Origin: Vitis vinifera
Taxonomy: Eukaryota > Streptophyta > Magnoliopsida > Vitales > Vitaceae
Length of the DNA stretch: 64,000 nt
Assembly (NCBI RefSeq): GCF_030704535.1
Contig: NC_081815.1
Location: 1,503,001-1,567,000, forward strand
Direction: 5' to 3'
Of this stretch, positions 46,001 to 58,256 are shown in pieces. Each line of letters starts with the position of its first letter. Within the stretch, counting starts at the first letter, position 1. The position numbers were made by a program, and so were the translations under genes. The notes under the pieces were generated by a model. That model was not told the DNA's origin, did not search any database, and saw nothing but the letters and a program-made list of their open reading frames with translations.

Positions 46001-49000
46001 ATGAAGGGCTTAGCAAATAGCAGGAGCAAGATCAATTTAAAATGTTGATGGATGATTGATTTATAATGATTTAGGGTATTTTGACACTCATCTTTGTCTC
46101 TCTTTGCAAAGATAATCTAGTCGACCATTTTCTTCTCATTTGTCTGGCCCGCCATAGTTGCTGATCTTTTTTCAAATTGAGATTTACTTCTAATTTCTTA
46201 TATAGGGACGAAGTGTCTTTCCACTGACCCCAGCAACCTTGGGCAGGGCAGGGAATGAGTCCTATCATTCACATGCAAAATATCTCTCTCCGCCTTAGCA
46301 TGCTCCTTAATGAGATCAAAATTTTTGAAATTAAAACCATGGAGATGGATTGGGTCAAATTAAACATGGTAGTAGGATTAGAGTTTGGGAAGAGAGAAAG
46401 AAAGTGATGAGAGTGCCTTGTTTAGTTATAACCTGTAGAGAGAAGATAGGTGGAGAGGAAGAAGTTAGCAACACTTCGAGTCCTGGTTGCTGTCTCCACC
46501 AATTGCATATGTCAACCAACAAAAGCCCTTTGTCCTCCTCAAAGATAGGACTAAACAATGTTACTCCTTTTCTTTGCCAGTTTGGTGCCCTTGTGTATAC
46601 TCTCTGTGTACTGTAGTGTGTCCTTTTCTGTTTAGGTACTGTTTACAATATTCTTATTTGCCTATTAAAAAAAAGAAGAAATAACTAAACAATACAGCCC
46701 TCGACTAACCTCAGACAGAACCATACAAAATTCTGTAACTTACCACCTGAATCATTTTCAAGGTCTTCTTAATGGAGGGCTTAAATTCTGAATTGCTTTC
46801 CTTCCATCATGAAGGATTCTTTCTTCAGTATCAATGACTGTAAATAGAGATCAGAGAGGAAAGGAAAGACAAAATGAGGATTAGGCCTACTGCTTAGAGA
46901 ATAAGTCTACGTGTTTCACTTTTTTATTTACTAACTAAAAAGGGAAATGTAAAAATATTCTTATCCAAGCTGGGGCATGGCCAATGTCTTAAAAGCCTAA
47001 AGGTGGTCTTGAGGGTGTTTTGTCCAAATGAGGCAAAGCATAAGCCTCAACTTAAAAATAATAATCACGATAATAAATAATAATAATAAAAAGAAAAGAT
47101 AAAAATCTCAAAAACTAGAAAAAAGACTAATAAAATCACGTGAAAATTTAAATAATTAGAAAACCATAGAATTTATAATAATCAAATTACTTGTATATCA
47201 CTTTTAATAGTTTCTAATTTAGTTCCTCTTCGTCTCCAAAATCTAGACCTCTCTTATGCCCTAATCAAGTAATCTTCAAAGCTACCATCACTATCACTAG
47301 TAGAATCCCAATGAATCAATATATATCAAATTGCTCAATTATCCTCTCTATTGGTGTTAATGTCAATCCGTTTTTCTCCTTCATCCATTAATTACAATAT
47401 TTTTTTTTTCTTTATCTATAAATAATAAGACAATGATTATATATAAACTAGGTTACCTCAATGATCAATAATTCCCTTATTTCTTCTTTTCATTCTTTTC
47501 TTTTCCTTTCCATTGAAAGGGTTAATTTGCAGCCAACTAAGTCATTTTTTAAAAGGTTTAACCTTAGTTTCAGATGCAGGACAAAACTTATATATATATG
47601 CCAAAACCTTGTAATAGCGCAAGTCATTAAAGCCAATGAATATTGAATCTTAAAACTCTTATAAAATGTATAAAAAAAAACTCATAAAGGCCCTAAATTC
47701 AGTAAAACCTTTTGAATATTTGAGGCTTAAGCCTTAGCCCCAAGGCTATAACCTTAAGACTATAAGCCTCAGTTACCCTATACTGAGGCTATAGCCTCAA
47801 GGCATGAACCTCATTAGTCTTTTAAAAGATAGGCAAAAACACAAAGATATATTAGAAAAAGGGTGGTTGAATGGCGACCCGGAGCATACAGGGAGTATAC
47901 AAGTGTCACCTAAAAAAACAACAAAAACACAAGCACTCACCGGCCCTCAACAAGAGCCCAACCATTCCACAAAGTTAAACAAAGTTAAGGGGCCAACAGC
48001 TATAGAAGATTTAACCCAAAATAAGAGATTACAAACAAATGAAATTTTCAATCTTTGAGTCGACAAAGCCTCATTATCAAAGACTATCCTATTTCTTTCC
48101 TTCCAAACCGTCCAAAATAAACAAAGAGGAACTACCCGCCAAACCTTTCTATGTTTCTTGTCCTTAAAAGAAACATACCAACTTAATAGAGTGTCTCTCA
48201 CCGTAAACGACAGAACCCAATTAATCCCAAAAAGAGAAAACACAAGATCCCACAAAATCTTCGCCTTAGAACAATGAACGAGGATATGATTTATCGTTTC
48301 CTCTTCAACACAACACAAGCAACATCTGTTGGCTAAAATCCAGCCCCTCCTCTTGAGCTGATCTTGAGTAAGGACCTTCTCCCAAGAAGCTTCCCAAGCA
48401 AAAAAACTTACCTTTGTAGGAACATACGGACTCCAAAGAATATTGCACGGAAACGAGACTGCACAGCTATGAACAAGAGAATTATAGAGAGATTTTACAG
48501 TGAAAATCTCATTTTTCGTCTCTTTCCACAGCATCCTATCCTCCCCATCAGCATCCAACCTCTTTCCTTGAATGGACGAAAGGAGTCTCTCCACCTCCTC
48601 CACCCCCCAATCATTGAAAGGTCTAAGGAAATGGGGAATACACCCTCCCTCTTCCCCCATTGGGTCCCAATAGTCCACTACCCACGCATCTTTAGAACCT
48701 GCTAAATCAAACAAGGAGGGAAAGGCCTCACAGAGGGGGGTGTTCCCGCACCAAATGTCTTTCCAAAACCTCACCCTTTTACCATCCCCCACCAAGAATG
48801 ATACATTATTGAGCAGTAACAAACCTTCCTTGTTGGTTTCCTTCCAAAGCCTTACCCCATGGCCCTCCCTAGCCCCGCGAGTGCTCCACCCTCCTCTTTC
48901 AATCCCATACTTCGTACTAATAATAAGCTTCCAATATGAGTCTTTCAACCGCAAAACGCCAACTCCATTTGCACAAGAGAGCTCTATTAAGAATGGAAAG

Positions 49001-52000
49001 ATTTCTAATCCCCAATCCACCCATCTTTTTGTGAGTACAGACAACAACCCACTTAACAAGATGGGGCCTCTTCTCCAACACTCCCCCTCCCCAAAGAAAA
49101 TCCCTTTGGATTTTCTCAAGTCTTAATTTAACCACTCTTGGCATGCACAATAATGACATAAGATAGGTTGGCATGCTCGCCAAAGTGCTCCGGATGAAAG
49201 TGATTCTTCCTCCCTTAGAAATGAACTGTCTCTTCCATAAGGCAAGTTTCTTCCTCATCCGCTCTTCCACTCCGTCCCAAACCTTCACCGACTTATGCGA
49301 AGCACCCAAAGGGAGCCCCAAATAAGTGGAAGGGAGAGATCCCACTTTGCAGCCAAGCTCAGCAGCCAGTAACTCAGCATTCTCCACTCTACCCACCGGA
49401 AAAATCTCACTTTTGTTCAAATTAATGCGCAGTCCGGAAATGGCTTCAAACCACATTAATAACCAACTTAGAAAAACCAATTGCTCTTGAGAGTCATCAC
49501 AGAAGACCAAAGTATCATCGGCGAACAACAGGTGTGTAACTTGGGTCCCGACACCTTCCCTTCCCCCTATCCTGCAGTCTGATAGAAAACCCCCTCTCAC
49601 TGCTCTGTTAATGAGACTACTTAAGGCCTCCATTCCTAAGACAAAAAGGTAAGGAGAGAGAGGGTCTCCTTGCCTTAACCCCCTGGAGCTCCGGAAAAAA
49701 CCGGTTGGAGAACCATTGACCAGAACTGAAAACGAAGTGGTGGATATGCACCATTTAATCGACCCAACCCATTTCTCCCTAAAACCCATTTTTTGCATCA
49801 CTGATAGCAGAAAATCCCAATTAATGCGATCATAGGCCTTTTCTAAATCCAATTTACACAAAACCCCACTTTCCTTTCTTTTCAACAAGGAGTCTATGAC
49901 CTCATTAGCTATTAACGTAGCATCAAGAATTTGCCTACCTTCAACAAAGGCATTTTGGGTTGAAGACACCACTTTCCCCACTACCTTTTTCAATCTATTG
50001 GCTAAGACCTTTGCAAGCAGCTTGTAAAGACCCCCCACCAAACTGATGGGTTTGAAATCGCTCAAGTCTTCAGCCCCACACTTCTTTGGGATTAAAACTA
50101 AGAAGGTGGTGTTCAGGCTTCTGACGAATTTTCCCCTCTCAAAAAAATCTTTGAAGAAACCCAAGACCTCATTAGTCTTTTAAAACACTGGGCATGGCAG
50201 GGTGGGGTAAATTCTTACTTGTGTTCAACCTATCTGGACTCCGGGGTTTTGGAAACTTTCCCCTAGTGCTTCCTACCCATACATATCAGACCCGCCCTAC
50301 TAGGGTTGGGGCAAGTTGGATTACCCAAAAGCCCTCCTCATTGCTATCCCTATTCTTTTATGGGATTATCCTTTGTTTCCCTTTTTCTTTTTGGATGCTT
50401 GAGATGTACTGTGAATTGTGACAGTTGGTTACATGGTTTTGATTGGGACTTTTGAGTCTTTGACATTTTCAATTTTTTTTATAAGCAGAGATGACACTAT
50501 TGTTAAAGTTGTAAGTCAATTTGTAAAATTCTAGACCTCTTGATAGAATGCCATATATTTCAATTCAACTTTCACTAAATTATTGGTCAATGGGTATATT
50601 GGATTTGGATAGAATTCTGTAGGATCAGTGTTACTTTAGGAGCTGGATTTGCAGTTCTAGCAATGCGGTTTTAATACTCTCTCTCTCTCACACACACATG
50701 AACCTAACTCCTAGTTTTTCTGCTTTATCTTTATTTATTTATTTATTATTATTATTTTTTAATTTTCAGATCATAACTGGTTCAGAGGATGGGACTGCAC
50801 GAATATGGGGTAAAACTTAGTCCATCACTCTTAAAGGATACAAGAAGATAGTTAACTAAAGTGGATAATTGTTTTGTTTATTTCTTGTTAGTTTTGTCTT
50901 TATTGATGTTATTATTTAATATATAGTTATAATTAATTTTGCCGATTGGAATGTATTATATGGGTTTACCTAGATTGCCAGAGTGGAAAGTGCATTCAAG
51001 TAATTGATGCAAAGAAGGATAAGAAGCCTAAAGAAATTTTCTCTTGTGTTAGTTGCATTGCTCTTGATGCAAGTGAGAGCTGGTTGGTAAGTTCTTACAC
51101 ACAAGTGTTGTTATTTTTCATTTTTCATTTTTTTCTTTTTTTTTGTTGATATGTTTTGAAAGACTTCCCTTGATAAAAGAGTTCATTATCGATCCTCATC
51201 TCTACCATGTTTAGGAAGTATCAAAATACAATATCTTATTTGGTTATGTGTTGATAACCAGTGTTAAATATTTAAAGGTTGTATACTTTTGCACTTTGAT
51301 AGGAATATTTTAAGGTTCCATAATCATTGGCACAACTGTGAAACAAGGATTTATGATATAGAAAGTTGGCTTCTCTAGATATCTTGTAATTCTTCTCTAT
51401 AGCTGTCCAGTGTAGAGTACTGCTTATTTAGTTTATTTATTTCATAGGCTTATGGTAGGGGTCGGAGTTTATCTGTCTGGAATCTTCCTGCTTGTGAACG
51501 TGTTACAAGGGTCTCAACTCACGCTTCTTTCCAAGATATAGTGTTTGATGACAATCAAGTAAGTTCAATTACTTTGTTAGCATTAGTACAAGTTCTTCAT
51601 TTTTTAGTTTGATCAAGATGTGACCTCAAATATTCCATTATTCTTATATCGATTTGCAGAAGGCATATATTAGAACTTCTTTACCTCATTTAAGAAGCTT
51701 CTGTTGCAAAGGTTTCAACTTTTTACGGCTGCACTAGTAAATCCCTCCCTGTGGGTTACTTTTCTAAAAATAAAATGGTCATTAGAGCATCTATGGCTGG
51801 CAGTTCCATGAGTTGTTGGGCTAACTTGTCCTGATTCATGTGAAACACTTCTATTATAAATAGTTGTGTTGTGTTTTGATAAAGTGGCTCTCAGTGGTAT
51901 GCTTTAATTTGACTTTTGTTTTCCAATTTTTGACCATTTTTATCCCATTTGTCATTTTAAAACTATCTCTTTACTGTTAGTCTGTTATGATGATTTAGAT

Positions 52001-53129
52001 TCTGGTTGCTGTCACTGCTTTGACAGTAAAAGTTGAACTTGCACTTTAGGCAATGTGATTTCATTATCTACTGTTCAAATCCTAGATTTATCTGACTTAT
52101 GCAGTTATTTTGGACTGTATTGTATGTTTCTTTTGCCCTAATGATTGTTATATCCTTGTTTCAGATTTTAGCGGTGGGAGCGGAACCTCTACTTAGTCGT
52201 TTTGACATAAATGGCGTGATTCTTTCACAGATACAATGTGCTCCTCAGTCAGCCTTTTCAGTGTCCCTACATCCATCGGGTGTATGTTCTGATTTAATCC
52301 TCCTATTCTATTAATGTTTGGTTTCTAAATTTTCTTTGCACTTTTCACTTCTAAAACCCTAAGCATCATTGTTCAAGTGCCACACCTGGAGATATGCTTC
52401 ATTTGTGATGGTATAGGACTCAACTTCATATGGACCCACTTTGGAGATATCAACCCTCAAAACCATGTTGACTGGATTATTTTTGGCCTTTTAATTTTAA
52501 GAGTATTTATATCGAGATATTTCCTTTTTGGCTTGAATATAAAAAAATTACAAACAGTGAAATCATTTAGTCATCCCACATGTTACCATGGTCGCTTAAG
52601 TGAGATGCATTAAAATTGGGTTCCCATCTTCTACTTGTAGCCTGCATGTGTGAGAAATGAGTGCTTACAGAGACTTGAAAGCAATCTGGATTCATTATTT
52701 TCATTTGCCACTTAACTTATCAGAAAAAAAAAAAAATCTTTTCGTATGCCACAGAGGGATAATACTTCTTTCTATGAAAAGAATGAAACGCCAATTGTTT
52801 TTGATAAATTTTCCCACACTGCTGAATGATGATTGACCCCCATGGCAGAAACTAGCAAAGAACTACCTCTAACATTGATTTTTAAACCTTGAAGTTATCT
52901 CCATTCCAGGATTTAGCTTGTTCCTGTTCTGTTCAAGTTATGGTCTATTCAAGAACTCAGAATAGCTACACTTAGGATATCAATTCATCAACTCATACTC
53001 CTCAGCTGTGCTTCTCACATGATTGAACCCTGTCATTTTGTTTAGGTTACTGCTGTTGCTGGTTATGGAGGTGTGGTAGATGTTATCTCCCAGTTTGGAA
53101 GCCACTTGTGCACGTTCCGCGGCAGATGA
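43009..53129 (+). CDS. THO6: THO complex subunit 6 / DWA1-like WD40 protein
   Basis: Thirteen exons: 43009-43203, 43321-43352, 43430-43540, 44200-44276, 44713-44758, 44873-44933, 45639-45692, 45843-45923, 50770-50809, 50974-51086, 51448-51558, 52165-52281, 53046-53129. They sum to 1122 nt, 373 aa; Arabidopsis At2g19430 is of similar size. THO6 is part of the THO/TREX complex that couples transcription to mRNA export and small RNA biogenesis; the Arabidopsis protein DWA1 is also reported as a CUL4-DDB1 substrate receptor in ABA signalling. WD40 repeats are visible (GHDGPAYDVKFYG, GDDGRIRGW, GDSCAYCWDV, GHSDYLHCI, GSEDGTARIWDCQ, VWNLP), and the conserved end is SQFGSHLCTFRGR. Intron 8 (4.8 kb) holds an antisense LINE and an older LINE fragment. 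Exon 2 has an NAGNAG acceptor. Confidence 0.93.
43915..44000 (+). mobile_element. LINE 3' end fragment in THO6 intron 3
   Basis: Reads ttggcacttttaatgcaatt followed by acttataaaaaaaaaa, which matches the usual 3' tail of the L1-type LINEs in this window (compare 31890-31985 and 35500-35575). Only the tail is recognisable. Confidence 0.45.
46300..46680 (+). mobile_element. LINE 3' end fragment in THO6 intron 8
   Basis: Ends with gtgtatactctctgtgtact, tgtgtcctttt, and ttatttgcctattaaaaaaa, the same kind of L1 tail, in sense orientation. Coding parts are too degraded to read. The left boundary is uncertain. Confidence 0.45.
47947..48960 (-). pseudogene. LINE C-terminal region (zinc-binding RT-associated domain)
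   Basis: Continues the RT in a different frame. Features include GDGKRVRFWKDIWCG, the CxxC-type knuckle CCLCCVEEETINHILVHC (zf-RVT), and the terminal RVVPLCLFWTVWKERNRIVF typical of plant L1 ORF2 ends. The frame also extends upstream of 48960 as a shadow of the RT frame. A single-base shift near 48950 separates the two. Confidence 0.85.
48917..50164 (-). pseudogene. LINE reverse transcriptase (truncated at its 5' end)
   Basis: About 415 codons open from the truncation point. RT motifs in order: VLIPKK, DFKPISLVGGLYKLLAKVLA, AFVEGRQILDA, KLDLEKAYDRINW, the palm segment RGLRQGDPLSPYLFVLGMEA, and catalytic FADD (in LLFADDTLVF), then [12 protein letters not shown] and SKGGRITFIRSTLASMPTYL. It enters another frame near 48950. 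Lacking endonuclease and ORF1, it cannot move on its own. Confidence 0.9.
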
Positions 53130-54900
53130 GTTAATTGATTAATGTTGTTGTGCAAGCTTGACGAAACAGGTGAGAAGACAATCCCGTTACAAGTTCAGCT
53201 GCTGGATTTGAAAGGTTGCTTCTAAACCCTGGTGATCTTTTGCTTTTTCATCTGCAACATTAATGAGAACTAAGAACAACAGTCTGTTATTTAATACTCC
53301 AATTTTATCATTTCTCAGAAGAGTTGTGTGTTTTTTTAAGTTTTGTATCTTGTGAGCCTGTGATGCATGTTTTGCCAAAAGCCGAATGAATGGAAGATTT
53401 CACCTTTTAGTTTTTCACACTTCTAGGCAGGGATTCAGGAATCTATGCTTTACCCATGTTTCCAAGAATAGAGGGATTCAACTTATAGACATGCTTCCCA
53501 TTGTAGAACATGAGAGCCATATTGAAAAGTAAGAGGCAAAATCTCTGTTCTGTTTTGGTATGTTTGGTTTGGTTTGTTCTTTTCCCCCTTTTCCAATAAT
53601 TAATAAGTTTAGAAGTTTCAAATCCTTCTTCCTGAAAAAGTGAATACTTACGAAAATGGTTTTCCATTGTTTTCAGGAATTAAATTTGCTAGGAAACTCA
53701 AAGGTGGAAAGCGGGTTTCTTTATATATGATATAAAAGTTTTCAAAGTATTTTTTATATTTTTAATTATTTATCATAACATCATTTAAAAAAAAAAAAAA
53801 AAGGTGTTTTTAAAGCAAATTTTCAAGTAAAACCGGGTTGAGTAAAAAATCAAAATTGTTGATGTAACATAAGTTAGAAAACACTTTTCTATTTTAAAAA
53901 GGGCTTTCCATGGTTAACATTTTCTTTTAGTCTTGGATTGCATTTTTGTTTTCACTTTGATCGGGTAATAGCTTGTTTGATGGTGATTTTATAAAGCATT
54001 GATAGCCTTTGTAATGATTGAAATTAGCTGTTTTGATTTAAAAAAAAATTGAATATTAAAAAAGTGTTTATTAAATCACATATTCTAAAAACTTGTTTGA
54101 TAGTGATTTTAAAATGTACTTTTAACTTTAAAAAAAAACAAATAGATGTTTGCTAAATTTTAGAAAATATATTTTAAATTGTGTAAAATCACTTATAGTA
54201 TTTTCAATAAAAACAATGAAAGGTGATTTTAAAAAAAATATTTTTAGACAAAATATTTTAATAGAAAACATTTTAGAGTAAAAACATGATTTAAAAAAGA
54301 GCTTAATATAAAAGGTAGAGGATGGGCTATGGCCTGAAGCCATATACCAAGTCTTTTGGATGTAAATCTTCTTAGCTTTCTACCCATGTCCTAAAAAATA
54401 CTCATAATCCTCCTAATATACAAACAAATAACATAAACTCCCAATATCTTTCTCTCCTTTTCTTGATTTTCACACTTGGTGAAGTACACTTCACTCATTA
54501 TTTCAAAAAAGAAAAAGGGTATAAACCCTCATGCCCCACTTGGAATATTCTTTGAGTAAAAAAATAAAAAATTCGTTTGATAAATTTTATTCTTAAAATC
54601 AATTAAAAATTATTTATTGAAAATCATTTTTTAAAAACCTTTTTTCCAAAGCTTTACCAGACATGTCCTAAAATTATCTCTCATCAAAACATTTATTATA
54701 CCATGAAATTAATCTACTTTATACTATTAAATTATTTATTTAGCTTTATTCTTTTTAAATCGTTCATTAAATGAGAAAAATAAATAGTAATTTTCCCTGT
54801 GAGCCAAAGCCCACAAAATCATCCAGGTCGGCCCACACAGGCGAACCCAATCCCAAAACCAGGGGCAAATCGGGAAACTAAAAAAGAAACCACACGCAAG
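53130..54900. other. THO6 3' region and AT-rich spacer
   Basis: THO6 3' untranslated region, then AT-rich DNA with a duplicated block (cttgtttgatRgtgatttta at about 53970 and 54092) and poly(A) runs. No gene seen. Confidence 0.45.
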
Positions 54901-55008
54901 GGCACACACTCCTTTGATACATCAAACCTCTTCTACATTCCTCTTACTCTCTCTCTCTCCCTCGCACGCACACTCAACTCCTCTAGGCGTAGATCCGAGG
55001 AGTTTGGG

Positions 55009-55020
55009 AAACCCTAAACC
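55009..55020 (+). promoter_or_regulatory. telo-box in the eIF4A leader
   Basis: AAACCCTAAACC lies in the pyrimidine-rich region upstream of eIF4A, probably in the leader just after the transcription start. Telo-boxes are common in leaders of plant translation-factor genes. Confidence 0.5.
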
Positions 55021-56142
55021 GCTTCAAAATCAAAGCTCAAGTCTCTCTTGTTCTCTCTCATCTCTCTCTTCCAATCAGCTCTCTCGCTCTTAGTCGATCG
55101 TCACATCTTTCAGGTCTTGGTTTCGACCCTCACTTTTGATCTCAATCAATTTTACTCGCGGTAACGCCTGCTCTGTCTGCTCATCGGACGGTGTTCGTTT
55201 CTCGATTTCTGAGGAATGGATCCGTTTTCTGGTGTATGCGTGGTGTGGTGTGTGAAGTGTTGTGATCTGTTGGTTGAGGCTTGAATTGGTGTCATGAGTT
55301 TATGGTTTTTTGGTTTTTTTGATTGTCAGGCGTTGTTTTGGAATGATTATAGTTGGTTTTGATTGCTGAGGAAATAGAAGCGATGTTTGGAATTTTATGC
55401 TTTGAGTTTGTGTTAGTTCTATTAGGCTGAGTCGAGAGGGGTTTTTGTTTTTGTATTATATGGTTTTAGTGAACATGGAGAGTTATGAATTTTTTGGATA
55501 GGTTGATGCAAATTCGTATCCAATGAGATTGGAAGTTGTTGGTTGATTGCGTATGGATGTCTGATGGAACATGTTCTTGCTGATAATCTTTTAGGGACGG
55601 TATTCTGTTTCGGGATATGTTTTTGTTTTTGTGGTTTATTTTAGGTTGTGAATGACATGTATGGTATATTTGTGTATCTGGATGGAGTTCTGCTTTTTTT
55701 TATTCTTGAATGAGGAACTAGGTATAAATCTGAGTAGTTAATACTTGTGAGATGTGGCTTCCTGCTATGGGTTTCATTGCGAGTTTGAAATCCAAACGAA
55801 GTGATTGTTGGTTTTGATTTTTCTAACCAATGATAGGAAAAGCAATAGTTGATATAGTTCCCGTTTCTCTACAAAATCCTTTAAGCTCAACTCAATTAAT
55901 AAGGCGTGTGTTTTGCTAAATCTTAAAATTGGTTTTTAAAGTACAAAGAAAAATGCAGAAAGATAAAGATTGGAGAAGATGACAAAATTGAATAGTAAAC
56001 AAATCTCTCTCTCATGCACACACGCACAAACTAACACACACTCATGGGCACGCATTGACCCAGCTTTGTATTTTCTAGTTTCATAGGTTGCTTTTAATTG
56101 ACATTTTATAGTTTATGAACAATTGTTGTACTCCTTTCAGTC

Positions 56143-58256
56143 ATGGCAGGCGTAGCACCAGAAGGATCGCAGTTCGATACCCGTAATTATGATGCCAAAA
56201 TGACTGAGCTGTAAGGAATACACTCCTCTTTTTTCTTTCCCTCCCTTTTTTTTTATAATACTCTGTTTTGAAAATTTCAAATTTAAAAGTCTACCTATGT
56301 GTAATAGGATGCTAATTTTCTTTTCTTGGTTTTATGAATCGATGCATACAGGCTTTCAACTGATGGACAGGATTTCTTCACATCTTATGATGAGGTTTAT
56401 GATAGTTTTGATTCTATGGGTTTGCAAGAGAATCTTCTCAGAGGCATTTATGCATATGGTAGACCAATCATGTTTCAATATTATTTTCTTTCTAGGTTTT
56501 TTTATTATGATGTATGATTGCTTGAAATCTCTTGCTTCCATGATCAATCAATGGTTTATGCATGGAATTCTTTTCCCTCTGGCTTTCTGCTTTCATAAAC
56601 TTGAGATGCAGTTTGCCTCTCAAGGTGATCGTTACTTGCATATGTCTAATAAGTGGGAGCTTGAAATTTTGTATATTGATATGTTTTCGTGAAAATTTCT
56701 TTTCCTCCGTTTGTTTTGCATTGCTCATGTCAGTACCATCAATTGAAAGATGGATAATTCTTCGTGTAGGTTTTGAAAAACCTTCTGCAATTCAGCAAAG
56801 AGGAATTGTTCCCTTTTGCAAGGGACTTGATGTAATTCAGCAAGCTCAGTCAGGAACAGGAAAGACTGCAACTTTCTGCTCTGGTATCCTGCAGCAGCTT
56901 GATTATGGGTTGGTGGAATGTCAGGCCTTGGTTCTGGCACCCACTCGTGAGCTTGCACAACAGATTGAGAAGGTTATGCGAGCACTTGGTGACTACCTTG
57001 GAGTGAAGGTACATGCGTGTGTTGGTGGGACCAGCGTCCGTGAGGACCAGCGCATTCTTTCAAGCGGTGTTCATGTTGTCGTTGGCACACCTGGTCGTGT
57101 ATTTGACATGCTGCGAAGACAGTCCCTTCGTCCTGATTACATTAAAATGTTTGTGTTGGATGAAGCAGATGAAATGCTCTCTCGAGGTTTCAAGGATCAG
57201 GTCATTCTTAAACCCTAAATCCATTCTTATTGTTTTCACTTTTGTGGCAAAATTTCCATCAACTGCAATATTCTTTTGACAGTATGAGTATATGATGCAT
57301 AGGTAAATTGTGTTTGGGAACAGAGTCACAAGCATGGAAGATGTAAACATGGATTAAACATTTTGATGCATTGTTTTAATTGAAGAAATCATGCTTGGTA
57401 GATCCTCAAAGAAGCTCTTCATTGTTGACTGCATTATCCTGATTTGCTTAGTGGATTATTTATAGCTTTGGTTATATTGGTTCGAATTCAACTGCCTTGA
57501 TGCTTCTGGATTTTTTTTCTTTATTTTTTTAACTCTGTGTTGTATTCCAAGAACCTCAACAACCTTTCAACTTTAATGCGTTTATATCACTGTTCTAATA
57601 AATTAGTTTCTTCCTTGCAGATCTATGATATTTTCCAACTCCTGCCATCAAAAGTTCAAGTTGGAGTGTTCTCTGCCACAATGCCACCCGAGGCCCTTGA
57701 GATTACAAGGAAGTTTATGAACAAACCCGTAAGGATTCTTGTGAAGCGTGACGAGCTCACCCTTGAAGGTATAAAGCAGTTCTATGTCAATGTTGATAAG
57801 GAGGAGTGGAAACTTGAGACACTCTGTGACCTTTATGAAACCTTAGCCATTACCCAGAGTGTCATCTTCGTGAACACCCGACGCAAAGTTGACTGGCTGA
57901 CTGACAAGATGAGGAGCCGAGACCACACAGTCTCAGCCACCCATGGAGACATGGACCAAAATACTAGAGACATTATCATGCGGGAATTCCGTTCTGGGTC
58001 TTCTCGTGTTCTTATCACCACTGATCTTCTGGCTCGTGGTATTGATGTCCAGCAAGTCTCCCTTGTCATAAACTTTGATCTCCCTACCCAGCCCGAGAAC
58101 TATCTCCATCGTATTGGGCGTAGTGGACGGTTTGGGAGAAAAGGTGTTGCCATTAACTTTGTGACCAGGGATGATGAGAGAATGCTGTTTGACATCCAAA
58201 GGTTTTACAATGTGGTAATCGAGGAGCTGCCATCAAATGTTGCTGATCTCCTCTAA
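56143..58256 (+). CDS. EIF4A: eukaryotic initiation factor 4A, DEAD-box RNA helicase
   Basis: Four coding exons: 56143-56210, 56352-56458, 56770-57200, 57621-58256; 1242 nt, 413 aa, the standard eIF4A length. It is the ATP-dependent RNA helicase of the cap-binding eIF4F complex that unwinds mRNA leaders. Motifs: Q motif [10 protein letters not shown] (59-68), motif I AQSGTGKT (84-91), [17 protein letters not shown] (189-192), SAT, the C-terminal RecA lobe with [13 protein letters not shown] and [13 protein letters not shown], motif [15 protein letters not shown], and the conserved end [10 protein letters not shown]. An acceptor (CCTTTCAG|TC) two bases before the ATG shows a leader intron of roughly 1 kb, with its donor near 55161 or 55112. 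The upstream CT-rich leader and telo-box suit a strongly expressed housekeeping gene. Confidence 0.97.

Larger units (their letters stand above)
47828..50165 (-). mobile_element. 5'-truncated L1-type LINE with 20-bp target duplication
   Basis: A 2338-bp insertion antisense in THO6 intron 8, flanked by a perfect 20-bp repeat acctcattagtcttttaaaa at 47808-47827 and 50166-50185. It starts within the reverse transcriptase coding region and runs to the element's 3' end; ORF1 and the endonuclease are missing. There are two long open frames with one shift between them and no other inactivating change seen. The perfect flanks and open frames point to a recent insertion. Confidence 0.92.
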
